From contig NZ_CP036537.1 of the NCBI RefSeq assembly GCF_021184025.1, positions 2,542,001-2,606,000 of the forward strand: a stretch of 64,000 nt of DNA, read 5' to 3'. The notes below the pieces were generated by a model. The model did no database searches. It was not told the DNA's origin and saw only the letters and a program-made list of their open reading frames with translations. Of the stretch, positions 37,708 through 47,348 are shown piece by piece; positions within the stretch are counted from its first letter, which is position 1, and every line of letters begins with the position of its first letter. A program made the translations under genes and the position numbers. The stretch is from Rhodopseudomonas boonkerdii (GTDB lineage Bacteria; Pseudomonadota; Alphaproteobacteria; Rhizobiales; Xanthobacteraceae).

Positions 37708-39012
37708 ATGACCCCCGCCGCCCGCCTGTCCGCCGCCATCGATGTTATCGACGCCATCGAGACCCAGCGCATTCCCGCCGCCAAGGCGCTGAAGGAATGG
37801 GGGACCGCGCACCGTTTCGCGGGCTCCGGCGACCGTGCGGGGATCGCCGGCCTCGTCTGGGATGTGCTGCGCCGACGCGCCTCCAGCGCCTGGGTAATGG
37901 AGGATGAAACTTCGCGCGCGCGCGTCCTCGGCATGCTCAAGCTCGAACGCGGCATGGATGTCGCCGATATCGAGGCCATGTGCGACGGCAGCCGTTTTGC
38001 ACCGGCGCCGCTCAGCGACGCCGAGCGCAAGGCACTCGCTTCGCGCACGGCGGCAGGAGCACCCGCGCACATCGCCGGCGATTACCCGGAATGGCTCGAC
38101 AGCCAGCTTGCCGACGTGTTCGGCGACGGTCGCATCGCCGAGGCCGTCGCGATGGCCAGCCGCGCGCCGCTCGATCTGCGCGTCAACACGCTCAAGAGCA
38201 AGCGCGAGAAGGCGCTGGCTTCGCTGAAGCATCTCGGCGCCACCGAGACGCCATGGTCGCCGCTCGGCCTGCGCATCGAGCTTGGCGCCGATGCGCGCAA
38301 TCCCGGCGTCCATGCTGAGGAGGATTTCATCAAGGGCGGCATCGAGGTGCAGGACGAGGGCTCGCAGCTTGCGGCGCTGTTCTCAGGCGCCAAGCCCGGC
38401 GAACAGGTGATCGATCTCTGCGCCGGCGCCGGCGGCAAGACGCTGGCGCTTGGCGCGATGATGCAGGGCAAGGGCCGCCTGATCGCGACCGATGCCGACA
38501 AGCGCCAGCTCGCGCCGATCCATGAGCGCCTGTCGCGTGCCGGGGTCCACAATGCGGATGTCCGCACGCCGAAGGGCGATGAAGATCCGCTCGCCGATAT
38601 CCGCGCCTCCGCCGATCTCGTCCTGATCGATGCGCCTTGCACGGGCACCGGCACCTGGCGCCGCAATCCCGATGCCAAATGGCGGATGCGCCCAGGCGCG
38701 CTGGAAGTGCGCGTCAAGGACCAGCAAGAAGTGCTCGACCGCGCCGTGCAATTCGTGAAGCCGGGCGGCCGCATCGCTTACGTGACGTGCTCGGTGCTGC
38801 CGCAAGAAAACCGTGAGCAGGTGAAGGGGTTTCTGGCGCGCCAGTCCGGCTTCACAGTGGTGCCGCCGGAACAGGTGATGTCGGCGCTGTGGGACAAGGC
38901 CGAGGATTTTGCGGCAGCCGTGTACCAGTCGCCCGAGGGCCTGCTGATGACGCCGCGCAAGACCGGCACGGACGGTTTTTTTGTGAGTATTATCAAACGC
39001 TCACAGCCGTAG
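37708..39012 (+). CDS. RsmB/NOP-family rRNA cytosine-C5 methyltransferase
   Basis: This 434-residue SAM-dependent RNA methyltransferase has an N-terminal NusB-like helical region, then the SAM site VIDLCAGAGGKTLALG. Its catalytic cysteines are in DAPCTGTGTWRRNPD and YVTCSVLPQEN, the two-Cys signature of m5C RNA methyltransferases. It is probably RsmB-like, but related RsmF-type enzymes exist, so no symbol is given. A palindromic repeat overlaps its last bases. Confidence 0.9.
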   Translation: MTPAARLSAAIDVIDAIETQRIPAAKALKEWGTAHRFAGSGDRAGIAGLVWDVLRRRASSAWVMEDETSRARVLGMLKLERGMDVADIEAMCDGSRFAPAPLSDAERKALASRTAAGAPAHIAGDYPEWLDSQLADVFGDGRIAEAVAMASRAPLDLRVNTLKSKREKALASLKHLGATETPWSPLGLRIELGADARNPGVHAEEDFIKGGIEVQDEGSQLAALFSGAKPGEQVIDLCAGAGGKTLALGAMMQGKGRLIATDADKRQLAPIHERLSRAGVHNADVRTPKGDEDPLADIRASADLVLIDAPCTGTGTWRRNPDAKWRMRPGALEVRVKDQQEVLDRAVQFVKPGGRIAYVTCSVLPQENREQVKGFLARQSGFTVVPPEQVMSALWDKAEDFAAAVYQSPEGLLMTPRKTGTDGFFVSIIKRSQP

Positions 39013-39112
39013 GATGGGTAGGGCGCAGGCGCTCGGCGCCGGAGCGAAACCCATTGGCCGAGTTTGCGGCCATCGGGAATGATGGGTTTCGCTCCGCTCT
39101 ACCCATCCTACG
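39008..39112. repeat. Intergenic palindromic repeat, copy 2 (CGTAGGATGGGTAG family)
   Basis: It has the same outer arms as the element at 12437-12544 (CGTAGGATGGGTA and TACCCATCCTACG) and a similar interior with GAGCGAAACCCAT and ATGGGTTTCGCTC. It begins inside the stop codon region of the methyltransferase gene and ends 65 bp before guaA. Confidence 0.85.
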
Positions 39113-39177
39113 ATCCGAGCTTTGGATTTACTGCGCGCGCCCTTGCACCTGCGCCCCCCGTGCCGTAATTCCTCGCT

Positions 39178-40785
39178 ATGACAGCCCCCAGCAAAACCTC
39201 CGCCTCGTCCACCGATCCGTCGCCCCATGTCGGCGCGGAGCATGACAAGATTCTGATCGTCGATTTCGGCTCCCAGGTGACGCAGCTGATTGCGCGTCGG
39301 GTGCGCGAGGACGGCGTCTATTCCGAGATCGTGCCGTTCAACAAGGCGGAAACCGCCTTCGCCGAGATGAAGCCGAAAGCCGTGATCCTGTCCGGTGGCC
39401 CGGCCTCGGTGCTCGACGAGGACGCGCCTTCGGTGCCGTTGTCGATCCTCACCGCCGGCGTACCGGTGCTCGGTATCTGCTACGGCGAGCAGACCATGGC
39501 GCAGCAGCTCGGCGGCACCGTCGAGGGCGGACACCATCGCGAATTCGGCCGCGCCACCATCGAGATCACCGACGACTGCCCGCTGTTCGAAGGCGTGTGG
39601 GAGAAGGGCGGGAAATACGACGTCTGGATGAGCCATGGTGACCGCGTCACCAAGCTCCCCGAAGGTTTCCGTGGCGTAGCGAAAGCGCCGGGCTCGCCGA
39701 TCTCGGTGATCGCCGACGACGTCCGCAAGTTCTACGCGATGCAATTCCATCCGGAAGTCGCGCATACGCCGGATGGCGCAAAAATCATCCGCAACTTCGT
39801 GCGCAAGGTCGCCGGTTTCACCGGAGACTGGACGATGCGTGCCTTTCGCGAGGAAGCCATCGAGAAGATTCGCGCCCAGGTCGGCGAGGGCCGGGTGATC
39901 TGCGGTCTCTCCGGCGGCGTCGACTCTGCGGTGGCTGCCGTGCTGATCCATGAGGCGATCGGGGATCAGCTCACTTGCGTGTTCGTCGATCACGGCATGC
40001 TGCGCAAGGACGAGGCCAAGACCGTCGTCGATCTGTTCCGCGGCCACTACAACATCCCGCTCGTCCACGTCGATGCATCGAAGCAGTTTTTAGGCGAGCT
40101 CGACGGCGTCACCGATCCCGAAGTGAAGCGCAAGACCATCGGCCGTCTGTTCATCGACGTGTTCGATGCGGAAGCCAAGAAGATCGGCGGCGCGGACTTC
40201 CTCGCCCAGGGCACGCTCTATCCCGACGTGATCGAGAGCGTGTCCTTCACGGGCGGACCTTCGGTCACCATCAAGTCGCATCACAATGTCGGCGGGCTTC
40301 CGGCGCGCATGAATATGAAGCTGGTCGAGCCGCTGCGCGAACTGTTCAAGGACGAAGTGCGCGACCTCGGCCGCGAGCTTGGCTTGCCCGACATCTTTGT
40401 CGGCCGCCACCCGTTCCCGGGCCCCGGTCTCGCGATCCGCTGCCCCGGCGAGATCACGAAGGAAAAGCTCGACATCCTGCGCGAGGCTGATGCCGTCTAT
40501 ATCGATCAGATCCGCAAGGCCGGGCTCTACGACACCATCTGGCAGGCTTTTGCAGTGCTGCTGCCGGTGAAGACGGTCGGCGTGATGGGCGACGGCCGCA
40601 CCTACGAATACGTCGTCGGCCTGCGCGCCGTGACCTCCACCGACGGCATGACCGCGGACTTCTACGCCTTCGACATGAAGTTCCTCGGCGAAACGGCAAC
40701 GCGCATCATCAACGAGGTGAAGGGCGTCAATCGTGTGGTGTATGACATCACGAGCAAGCCGCCGGGCACGATCGAGTGGGAGTAG
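39178..40785 (+). CDS. guaA: GMP synthase (glutamine-hydrolysing)
   Basis: This 535-residue enzyme aminates XMP to GMP. The N-terminal class-I glutamine amidotransferase has the nucleophile Cys in [12 protein letters not shown] and the His/Glu of [11 protein letters not shown]. The ATP-pyrophosphatase domain has the PP-loop [13 protein letters not shown], and the C-terminal dimerisation domain ends PPGTIEWE. A 20-residue Ser/Thr-rich N-terminal extension precedes the conserved part. Together with guaB it completes IMP to GMP within 7 kb. Confidence 0.97.
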   Translation: MTAPSKTSASSTDPSPHVGAEHDKILIVDFGSQVTQLIARRVREDGVYSEIVPFNKAETAFAEMKPKAVILSGGPASVLDEDAPSVPLSILTAGVPVLGICYGEQTMAQQLGGTVEGGHHREFGRATIEITDDCPLFEGVWEKGGKYDVWMSHGDRVTKLPEGFRGVAKAPGSPISVIADDVRKFYAMQFHPEVAHTPDGAKIIRNFVRKVAGFTGDWTMRAFREEAIEKIRAQVGEGRVICGLSGGVDSAVAAVLIHEAIGDQLTCVFVDHGMLRKDEAKTVVDLFRGHYNIPLVHVDASKQFLGELDGVTDPEVKRKTIGRLFIDVFDAEAKKIGGADFLAQGTLYPDVIESVSFTGGPSVTIKSHHNVGGLPARMNMKLVEPLRELFKDEVRDLGRELGLPDIFVGRHPFPGPGLAIRCPGEITKEKLDILREADAVYIDQIRKAGLYDTIWQAFAVLLPVKTVGVMGDGRTYEYVVGLRAVTSTDGMTADFYAFDMKFLGETATRIINEVKGVNRVVYDITSKPPGTIEWE

Positions 40786-40855
40786 GAAAAGCACTATAGA
40801 GCGGGGAAAGGGCGTTTGGCACGAGATGGGGCAGTTCTGGATGAAGTAGGTAAAA

Positions 40856-41920
40856 ATGATATTCAAGAACGCGCTATGTCGCTTTGCCGGTATCTCCGCG
40901 CTGATCATGATGCTCGGACCACCCTCCGCATCGGCGTCAGAGTTCGGTATCGATCGCTCGGGCCTTTCATTGCAAAGTCCGGCGATTCAGGAAAAGACGT
41001 TCGAGAATATCCGCGGTCTGGGCGCCAGTTGGTTTCGCGATGGACCGACTTCCGGATCAGCGCAGGGTGTGGCCAATTTCGTCAATGAGGTCCGGTTGGC
41101 GAAGCAACAGCGCCTGAAGATTTTGGTGAACATCGTCCAGATGGACGAGGACTATGACGGCCCATTGCCCATCCATGATCATGGCTGGAAAGCGAAGAAG
41201 CTCAGCCAGATCAATCTCGACAAATTTACGCGACGGCTCAGTACCTTGCTTAGCGCCTTGAAGGCTGCCGACCTCGCCATTGATGCGGTCGAGTTCGGCA
41301 ACGAGGATGACAGCTATTACTACGACGCCGATGTACCATCCGAGCATCGCGCCACGACGGACGAATTGCACATATGGCTGCGCGGATACGGCGAATTTCT
41401 GAGGGCGGGAGCGACAGTCTTGCACGATCCTCGCTATTACCCCGACGCAAAGATAGTCACGTTTGGCATCGCTCACGGTTGCGACCAATGTGGCGGTCCG
41501 CCACGGCATCTTTCAAACCCGGCAAAGATCGTCGCCATGCTGAAGAATGTGGATGGCTTCAACTATCTCAACAATGCGTCCTACCGCGTTGATGGTTACG
41601 GCACGCATATCTACGCTTCGCCGAATGACGTCGACGGCTCCGTCACACGCATGCTGCGAGAGGACGCAGCCGCCGTCGGGTCGGATAAGCCCTTGTGGGT
41701 CACAGAATGGGGCTTCCAGGACATCAAGGCCTTCCCCAATAAGAAAGGCCACAGCCTGAGCCGGACTATTCAGGAGTTTCTCGACGTGCTCGACAGGCTT
41801 CGGGGGCAACTTTCGATAGGGCCCATCATGTTCTATCGTTACGATACTTGGCTAGCTGATACGTCCGGCAAGCTGCTGCCGCAAGCCAGTGTATTCTCTG
41901 ACTATGCGGCGAAGCGATAG
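40856..41920 (+). CDS. Secreted clan-A glycosidase-like protein
   Basis: This 354-residue protein has a signal peptide (hydrophobic residues 8-25, cleavage near SASAS). The order of features suggests a TIM-barrel glycoside hydrolase: EFGNEDD with candidate acid/base Glu150 after Asn149, and WVTEWGF with candidate nucleophile Glu284, about 134 residues apart as in clan GH-A. The exact family is not recognised. By eye its base composition is more A/T-rich than guaA, which may mean later acquisition. It stands alone. Confidence 0.65.
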   Translation: MIFKNALCRFAGISALIMMLGPPSASASEFGIDRSGLSLQSPAIQEKTFENIRGLGASWFRDGPTSGSAQGVANFVNEVRLAKQQRLKILVNIVQMDEDYDGPLPIHDHGWKAKKLSQINLDKFTRRLSTLLSALKAADLAIDAVEFGNEDDSYYYDADVPSEHRATTDELHIWLRGYGEFLRAGATVLHDPRYYPDAKIVTFGIAHGCDQCGGPPRHLSNPAKIVAMLKNVDGFNYLNNASYRVDGYGTHIYASPNDVDGSVTRMLREDAAAVGSDKPLWVTEWGFQDIKAFPNKKGHSLSRTIQEFLDVLDRLRGQLSIGPIMFYRYDTWLADTSGKLLPQASVFSDYAAKR

Positions 41921-42030
41921 CATCTATTGTAGTCTGGCGGCAGGCAGCCATCGGGCTCTACCTCGAGGCGCCTCTGGGTCGACAGTATTTTTTGCTCGCG
42001 ACCATACTCTTCACCGGCCGGCACGCTGTC

Positions 42031-42714
42031 TCACCAGATGAACGGAAACAAGCGCCAGCGCACATGGCGCGCATATTCGTCGTAGCCTGCAAGGCCCGCG
42101 CGCAACGTCTTTTCCTCGATACCGATCCGGATGCCGAGCAGCAGGGTGAGGACGGGGACAATCGCAAGCCCCCACCACGAGCCGAGGACGAGCGAGGTGG
42201 CGGCAAAGTAGAAGAGCGCGCCGGAATACATGGGATGGCGGACGATCGCGTAGGGGCCGGTCGTGATCACTGTCTGCCCGCGGTCTTTCTGTATTTTGAC
42301 GACAGGCGCTGCAAAACTGTTCGTGCGCATGGTCCAGCCGATGAACAGGAACGATGCGAGAAGTAGGCCGCATCCGGCCCACTGCACCGAAGGCCGCATC
42401 ATTGACCAGCGCCAACGCGCGGCATCCGCTGCCATGACGCCCATTCCAGCGAAGATAATGAGCAGGAGCGGAACAAGGATCAGCTTGTCCGCAAGCGGCT
42501 GCCCCTTCTGTATGGGCGGCTTCAGGCGCTCCCTGAGGAGCCCCGGATCGACGCGGATTGCGTAGGCCCCAAACACGGCCGAGATGGCGATCATCTCGCC
42601 GAGATAGAGCCAGCCGCCGACATAGTCCGTCGTGCCGGCGGCACCAAAGATGATCGCGCCCATCAAACCGTACCAGACGATCATCTGGACAATGAAATTC
42701 AGAACGAGACCCAT
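42031..42714 (-). CDS. Isoprenylcysteine carboxyl methyltransferase / PEMT-like membrane protein
   Basis: This 227-residue protein has about five hydrophobic segments and the SAM-binding C-terminal motif of the ICMT/PEMT superfamily: GPYAIVRHPMYSGAL, followed by EEKTLRAGLAGYDEYARHV. It would methylate a lipid or a small substrate at the membrane; the substrate is unknown. The start at 42714 (MGLVLNF) is chosen because the first helix begins there; the frame extends 46 codons upstream with Arg/Ser-rich non-conserved sequence. Confidence 0.8.
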   Translation of the reverse strand: MGLVLNFIVQMIVWYGLMGAIIFGAAGTTDYVGGWLYLGEMIAISAVFGAYAIRVDPGLLRERLKPPIQKGQPLADKLILVPLLLIIFAGMGVMAADAARWRWSMMRPSVQWAGCGLLLASFLFIGWTMRTNSFAAPVVKIQKDRGQTVITTGPYAIVRHPMYSGALFYFAATSLVLGSWWGLAIVPVLTLLLGIRIGIEEKTLRAGLAGYDEYARHVRWRLFPFIW

Positions 42715-42938
42715 GTCCCCGGTGCTCCCATCAAAGTTGCCGAAGCGAGTACGGCTCGAGCGGGCAGTTCTGCTGAGAATGATGGCGTGGCGGTCGGCGG
42801 TGCGGATCAAGCTACGCGTTTTGCTTCCGGTCTTCCAGGCAGGAACCCGCATACCGACGGTATCATCGACGCGCGGAGATCTCTTGTGAACGACGGTTCG
42901 AGGAGCTATCTTACCATGGTCTTACCGCGAGGTTTTCC

Positions 42939-43214
42939 ATGGTGTCGCGCCCGACTAATCTGACTACGGTGGTTTCTACGAAAGGCCAGGTCATCCTGCC
43001 CAAGGCCATTCGCGATCAACGGCGCTGGTCGGCAGGTACACGCCTGACGGTTGAGGAGACGCCGGAAGGCGTGTTTCTCCGGGCCGCTCCGCTATTTCCG
43101 GAAACCACGATCGATGAGGTGGTCGGCATTCTTCGTCATGAAGGAAAGCCCTTGTCGCTGGACGACATGGATGCTGCCGTCGCCGCCGAAGCGAAACGCC
43201 ATGCGGGCCGTTGA
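42939..43214 (+). CDS. vapB: AbrB/MazE-type antitoxin (VapB-like)
   Basis: This 91-residue protein has an N-terminal SpoVT/AbrB swapped-hairpin DNA-binding domain (TTVVSTKGQVILPKAIRD, residues 9-26) and a C-terminal tail that would neutralise the toxin. It overlaps the toxin gene by 14 nt. As in other TA pairs it probably represses its own promoter, located in the roughly 100 bp upstream. Confidence 0.88.
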   Translation: MVSRPTNLTTVVSTKGQVILPKAIRDQRRWSAGTRLTVEETPEGVFLRAAPLFPETTIDEVVGILRHEGKPLSLDDMDAAVAAEAKRHAGR

Positions 43215-43590
43215 TACCAATGTTGTCGTCCGCCTGATTGTAGCCGACGACAAGCAGCAAACAAAAAGGGCGCAAGCAGTATTCACGGCGGGCGACGTTT
43301 TTATCGCTTCGACCGTGGTCCTCGAGACTGAGTGGGTGCTGCGTAGCGGCTATGGTTTTGCTCCGACGCGCATCTTTATGGCTTTGAAGGCGGTCGCCGG
43401 GCTTCCCAATGTTACTGTGGAAGAGCCTGCGCTGTTGGCCCAGGCATTGGACTGGATGGATCAGGGAATGGATCTGGCGGATGCGATGCATCTCGCCAGG
43501 GCGAATGCCTGTACCGCGTTTCTGAGCTTTGATCGGAAACTGGCGAAGCTGGCAGCAGGGCGATCGCTGGTGGCGGTCGAGCAGCCGTGA
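43201..43590 (+). CDS. vapC: PIN-domain toxin (VapC-like ribonuclease)
   Basis: This 129-residue PIN-domain RNase has the acidic residues of the family in place: Asp5 (AVDTNVVVR), Glu in LETEWVLRS, Asp in DLADAMHLA and Asp in LSFDRKLAK. The start at 43201 lies inside the antitoxin gene. The active site looks intact, so the toxin is probably functional, cleaving tRNA or rRNA as in other VapC proteins. Confidence 0.9.
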   Translation: MRAVDTNVVVRLIVADDKQQTKRAQAVFTAGDVFIASTVVLETEWVLRSGYGFAPTRIFMALKAVAGLPNVTVEEPALLAQALDWMDQGMDLADAMHLARANACTAFLSFDRKLAKLAAGRSLVAVEQP

Positions 43591-43701
43591 GCAACGCCGT
43601 CGCGGGATATGCGGCGGATGAATGCCGTTACTCGTCTATGCGGGGTGTGTACGGCACCTTCTCTTGTTAGGCTTCGGTACCAATCTCCGGAGTTCTCCTT
43701 C

Positions 43702-44961
43702 ATGTCCGACGCGCCCCTATCGAACCAGCCCGCCACCGCTGCCGAAACCGACCCGAACACTCTCGGCTGGATGAAGGGCTTTCCGCCTGCACCGGACAGG
43801 ACCATCCGCTTTCACGACGACTCCTTCCGCAACTTTCCCGAGCTGCGCTGGGCCTGGAGCAATGTGCGCTCGCTCGTGCCGACGGTGAATGTCTGGCGCG
43901 GCGGGGGCGGCGTGTCGGTGTTGCCGCGCGGAGAGCGCGATGTCGGCGGCGTGCAATCGACGACCATGGATGGCCGGCCGATGACCTTCGCAAGGATGTT
44001 TGAGGAGACATATGCCGACGGCATCGCGGTGCTGCACAAGGGCAAGCTGGTTTACGAGCGCTATGCAGGGGCGCTGAAGCCGCACAAGCCGCATATCGCC
44101 ATGTCGGTAACCAAGTCGTTCACCGGCACGCTGGCAGGCATGCTGATTGCGGAAGGCAAGATCGATCCTCAGGCGCCGGTGACAGACTATGTGCCGGAGC
44201 TGAAGGATACGGCCTTCGGCGATGCGCGCGTGCACGAAGTCATGGATATGACCACGGGGCTGAAATACACCGAGGTCTATACCGACAGGAATTCGGACGT
44301 CTGGAGTCTGCGCCGGGCCAACGGCATGGCGCCGATTCCGTCGGACTACGAAGGCGCGACCGATATTTTCGCATTGCTGTGCAAGCAGGAGAAACAGGGC
44401 GAACACGGCAAGGCCTTTGCCTACAAGACCGTCAATACCGATGTGCTCGCTTTCATCGTCCGACGTGCCAGCGGCACGGCGCTGAGCGATCTGCTTTCCG
44501 AGCGTATCTGGCAACCGATGGGCGCCGAGGAAGATGCGCATTATCACGTCGATCGCGTCGGCATGGAGAGCGGCGGTGGCGGCCTCTCGACCACGCTGCG
44601 CGATCTCGCCCGCTTCGGCGAGGTGATGCGCAATCACGGCCGCTTCAATGGCCGCCAGATCGTGCCTGCGTCGGTGGTCGAGGACATCGAACGCGGCGCC
44701 GATCCCGCCAAGTTCGAGCCTGCCGGCTATGTCACGCTGCCGGGTGGCTCCTACCGCAATCAGTGGTGGGTGACGCACAACGAACACGGTGCCTATATGG
44801 CGCGCGGCGTCTACGGGCAGGGTCTTTATATCGATCCCAGGGCCGAGATGGTGATCGCACGCTATGCATCGCATCCGGTCGCCGGCAATGCTGCCAACGA
44901 TCCCGTCACACTGCCGGCCTATATGGCCCTGGCGAAGAATCTGATGGCCGGGCGGGTCTGA
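43702..44961 (+). CDS. Serine hydrolase, class C beta-lactamase fold (NylB-like)
   Basis: This 419-residue cytoplasmic enzyme has the SxxK motif in AMSVTKSFTG and a Tyr motif near FAYKTVNTDVL. The overall pattern is like 6-aminohexanoate-dimer hydrolase/EstB esterases rather than true beta-lactamases. No signal peptide is present. The start ATG at 43702 is the first before conserved sequence; the frame reads open from 43609. The natural substrate is probably an ester or amide. Confidence 0.82.
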   Translation: MSDAPLSNQPATAAETDPNTLGWMKGFPPAPDRTIRFHDDSFRNFPELRWAWSNVRSLVPTVNVWRGGGGVSVLPRGERDVGGVQSTTMDGRPMTFARMFEETYADGIAVLHKGKLVYERYAGALKPHKPHIAMSVTKSFTGTLAGMLIAEGKIDPQAPVTDYVPELKDTAFGDARVHEVMDMTTGLKYTEVYTDRNSDVWSLRRANGMAPIPSDYEGATDIFALLCKQEKQGEHGKAFAYKTVNTDVLAFIVRRASGTALSDLLSERIWQPMGAEEDAHYHVDRVGMESGGGGLSTTLRDLARFGEVMRNHGRFNGRQIVPASVVEDIERGADPAKFEPAGYVTLPGGSYRNQWWVTHNEHGAYMARGVYGQGLYIDPRAEMVIARYASHPVAGNAANDPVTLPAYMALAKNLMAGRV

Positions 44962-45057
44962 GGCCGGGCTGAAAACCCGAAAGGGAACTTTCAGGCGCTC
45001 TGCGCGTCATCTTGGCGGCCGATACTTCCGTCGGTCGCCATCCCGGATCGTGCAGAG

Positions 45058-45708
45058 ATGACCAGGCCCACGCATTTCGCTTTGTGGCTTCGATACGCAT
45101 GCGCGGCGCTGCTGGTTTCCGTCAGCGGTGCTGTGGTTGTGCCTGTCCATGCGCAGGACGTCGTGCGTGAAGCCCCGGTCGCGGCGCCCGTTGCGGTGAC
45201 GCCGCCTGCACGCGTGGAAATTCCAACCCCGCGCGATCCAAAGAATCTCGATCCCACCACCAATGGCCTGACGCTGATCCACGGCAATTATTGCGGTGTC
45301 GGGCAGCGTCCGGGCGGGCCCATCGATGCGCTCGACGTCGCCTGCATGCATCACGATGCCTGCACCCCGACGGGACGCCTGCCCACCTGCGAGTGCAATG
45401 CGCGTTTGCGCGATGAAGCCGCCGCCGTGGCCCGCGATCCCCGGCAACCGACGGAGCTTCAAAGTCTGGCGTCCGTGGTGGCGACGGCCGCAACCGTGAT
45501 GCTCTGCAAGCCGTTTACATCGACGGCATCAGCGCCGCCGCCCGCGGCTCCACCCTCATCCATTCCTGCCACATCCGATCCCGCCGAGCCCGTCTCGGTT
45601 GTCCCTGACGCCGTGTCAGCCGACACGGCGTCGCCGGCTACGGATGCGCCGGTGCCTGCCGGTGCGGCGCCGATGCCGATTGCACCAAAGGCGCAATCGC
45701 TGCCTTGA
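45058..45708 (+). CDS. Secreted phospholipase-A2-like protein
   Basis: This 216-residue protein has a signal peptide (about residues 1-32, ending VHA). The core around residues 72-118 has the layout of secreted phospholipase A2: a calcium-loop-like YCGVGQRPGG (78-87), the catalytic pair His99-Asp100 in CMHHDAC, and further cysteines at 102, 111 and 113. The last 60 residues are Pro/Ala/Ser-rich and look disordered. It would cleave the sn-2 ester of phospholipids; activity is predicted only from the motif. The gene ends about 100 bp before the DUF3016-like gene. Confidence 0.65.
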   Translation: MTRPTHFALWLRYACAALLVSVSGAVVVPVHAQDVVREAPVAAPVAVTPPARVEIPTPRDPKNLDPTTNGLTLIHGNYCGVGQRPGGPIDALDVACMHHDACTPTGRLPTCECNARLRDEAAAVARDPRQPTELQSLASVVATAATVMLCKPFTSTASAPPPAAPPSSIPATSDPAEPVSVVPDAVSADTASPATDAPVPAGAAPMPIAPKAQSLP

Positions 45709-45804
45709 GCGATTGTAAGGTCGCAGCCGTTGCGCGCGTCATGCCGTGGCTGCATCGATGGGAGTGGATGTCGCTTTGTCACTGATGAAGCAGGAGAACG
45801 CGCG

Positions 45805-46305
45805 ATGAGGAAACGAGCAATCCTCGCGGCGATCTTGATCGTTGCAGCGTTCGCGTCCTGTCAGGCTTCTGCTGGCGTCAATGTCCGTTTCGTCGATCCC
45901 GAGCGTTTCACCGATGCCGACACGAACGGCTTTCGCGCTGCAGAAGCCGGTGTGCTGGCAGAGATCAAAACCCATCTGCAACGGCTGGGCGGCAGGTTTC
46001 TCGCGCCCGGCCAGAAACTGACCATCGATATTCTCGACATCGATCGCGCCGGCATAAACGAGTCATGGCGTGGCGGCAGTATGGGTGACGTCCGTATCAT
46101 GCGGGGCGTTACGCCACCGCGGATCAAGCTGCGTTATGTGCTGGGCGAGAAGGGCAAGCGCCCGCGTGGCGGCGAGGAGACGCTGACCGACATCAATTAT
46201 CAGATGAATCCCTCCGCGCGCTTCAGCGGCGATCGCCTTGTTTACGAGAAGGCGTTGCTTGACGATTGGTTCCGGCGCATGTTTGCGCGCGACAAATCCT
46301 GGTAA
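45805..46305 (+). CDS. DUF3016-like exported protein
   Basis: This 166-residue protein has a signal sequence ending ASAG near residue 24. The mature part begins VNVRFVDPERFTDAD, which matches my memory of DUF3016 proteins (periplasmic, unknown role). CAGGAGAA precedes the ATG at 45805. It appears to be the first gene of a run with the Lin0512-like and TenA genes, spaced 15 bp and then overlapping. Confidence 0.75.
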   Translation: MRKRAILAAILIVAAFASCQASAGVNVRFVDPERFTDADTNGFRAAEAGVLAEIKTHLQRLGGRFLAPGQKLTIDILDIDRAGINESWRGGSMGDVRIMRGVTPPRIKLRYVLGEKGKRPRGGEETLTDINYQMNPSARFSGDRLVYEKALLDDWFRRMFARDKSW

Positions 46306-46320
46306 ATGGAAAGACGATCA

Positions 46321-46665
46321 ATGGCACGTGTGCGCTGTATCACCGAGATGGGCATGGGCGTCGACGTTCACGGGCGTGACGCGACCAAGGCGGCGAAGCG
46401 CGCGGTATCGGACGCGATCAGGCATTCCAGCGTCGGCTTCTTCCGCATGGTCGGCAAGACGCCGCATGACATGTTCGTTGATGTCACCATCGGCGTGCCC
46501 AATCCCGAGGCGGTCGATACGGACGCCGTGGCGAAGGAATTGCCTTATGGCACCGTGACGGTGAAAGCCGTGCACGGCGGGCTGGATATTCCGGCGGAGA
46601 GCGGCACCGATGGCATTCTCATCGCCAATGCCGCGGTGGTGGTGAGCCTCGAGAACGACGCGTGA
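46321..46665 (+). CDS. Lin0512-like protein
   Basis: This 114-residue protein resembles the Lin0512 family: ITEMGMGVDVHGRDATKAAKRAVSDAIRHSS at the start, then a conserved VTIGVPNPEAVD. Function is not established. The ATG at 46321, with GGAAAGA upstream, is preferred over 46306. The stop overlaps the GTG of the TenA gene, so the two are translationally coupled, hinting at a joint role in thiamine salvage. Confidence 0.75.
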   Translation: MARVRCITEMGMGVDVHGRDATKAAKRAVSDAIRHSSVGFFRMVGKTPHDMFVDVTIGVPNPEAVDTDAVAKELPYGTVTVKAVHGGLDIPAESGTDGILIANAAVVVSLENDA

Positions 46666-47336
46666 GCGCTGCGTCGATGGATATCTTCGATCGCCTCAAG
46701 GCCGCAGCTGCCGACGACTGGTCGTCCTATGTCGATCATGACTTCGTCCGTCAGCTGGGCGCGGGCACGCTGCCGGAGACGGCCTTTCGCACTTATCTCG
46801 TGCAGGACTATCTGTTCCTGATCCAGTTTGCGCGCGCCTACGCGCTCGCGACCTACAAGAGCCGGACGCTCGAGGATATGAAGGCGGCTCAAGGTGGCCT
46901 CGCTGCCATTCTCGGCGAGATGGAGCTGCACGTGAAACTGTGCGGCCGGTGGGGATTGTCACCGGCAGATATCGAAGCCGCCCCGGAATTGCAGGCGACC
47001 GTTGCCTATACGCGCTTTGTGCTGGATTGCGGCGCCGCCGGCGATCTGCTCGATCTGCATGTGGCGCTCGCACCCTGTGTCATCGGCTATGCGGAGATCG
47101 GCGCGAAGCTCGCGCCGGATGGCGCCGCGGCGCTCGGCAATCATCCGTATCGCGAGTGGATCGGCGAATATGCCGGGCAGGGCTATCAGGACATCGCGAC
47201 CAATGCGCGTCGTCATCTCGACGATCTTGCGGCCCGCGCGATGACGGAGCGGCGTTTCGGCGAGCTCGCAAAATCGTTTGCCCTCGCCTCGCGTCTGGAA
47301 GCCGATTTCTGGCAGATGGGCCTCGACGCGCGCTGA
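46662..47336 (+). CDS. tenA: TenA-family thiaminase II
   Basis: This all-helical enzyme of 224 residues (GTG start overlapping the previous stop; ATG at 46677 is the alternative) hydrolyses aminopyrimidine degradation products of thiamine for salvage. Recognisable parts are DYLFLIQFARAYALA, the Cys in ALAPCVIGYAEIG and the C-terminal Glu in SRLEADFWQMG, corresponding to the family's catalytic Cys and Glu. No TPP riboswitch is seen upstream. Confidence 0.87.
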   Translation: MSAASMDIFDRLKAAAADDWSSYVDHDFVRQLGAGTLPETAFRTYLVQDYLFLIQFARAYALATYKSRTLEDMKAAQGGLAAILGEMELHVKLCGRWGLSPADIEAAPELQATVAYTRFVLDCGAAGDLLDLHVALAPCVIGYAEIGAKLAPDGAAALGNHPYREWIGEYAGQGYQDIATNARRHLDDLAARAMTERRFGELAKSFALASRLEADFWQMGLDAR

Positions 47337-47348
47337 AACCTGATATTA

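Noticed and set aside
42853..42938. Upstream extension of the ICMT-like frame as coding
   Set aside because: The extra residues before 42714 are Arg/Ser-rich and unlike the family, and the first membrane helix starts right after the chosen ATG.
46306..47336. TPP riboswitch before the TenA gene
   Set aside because: No thi-box-like sequence was found upstream; the gene is translationally coupled to its neighbour.
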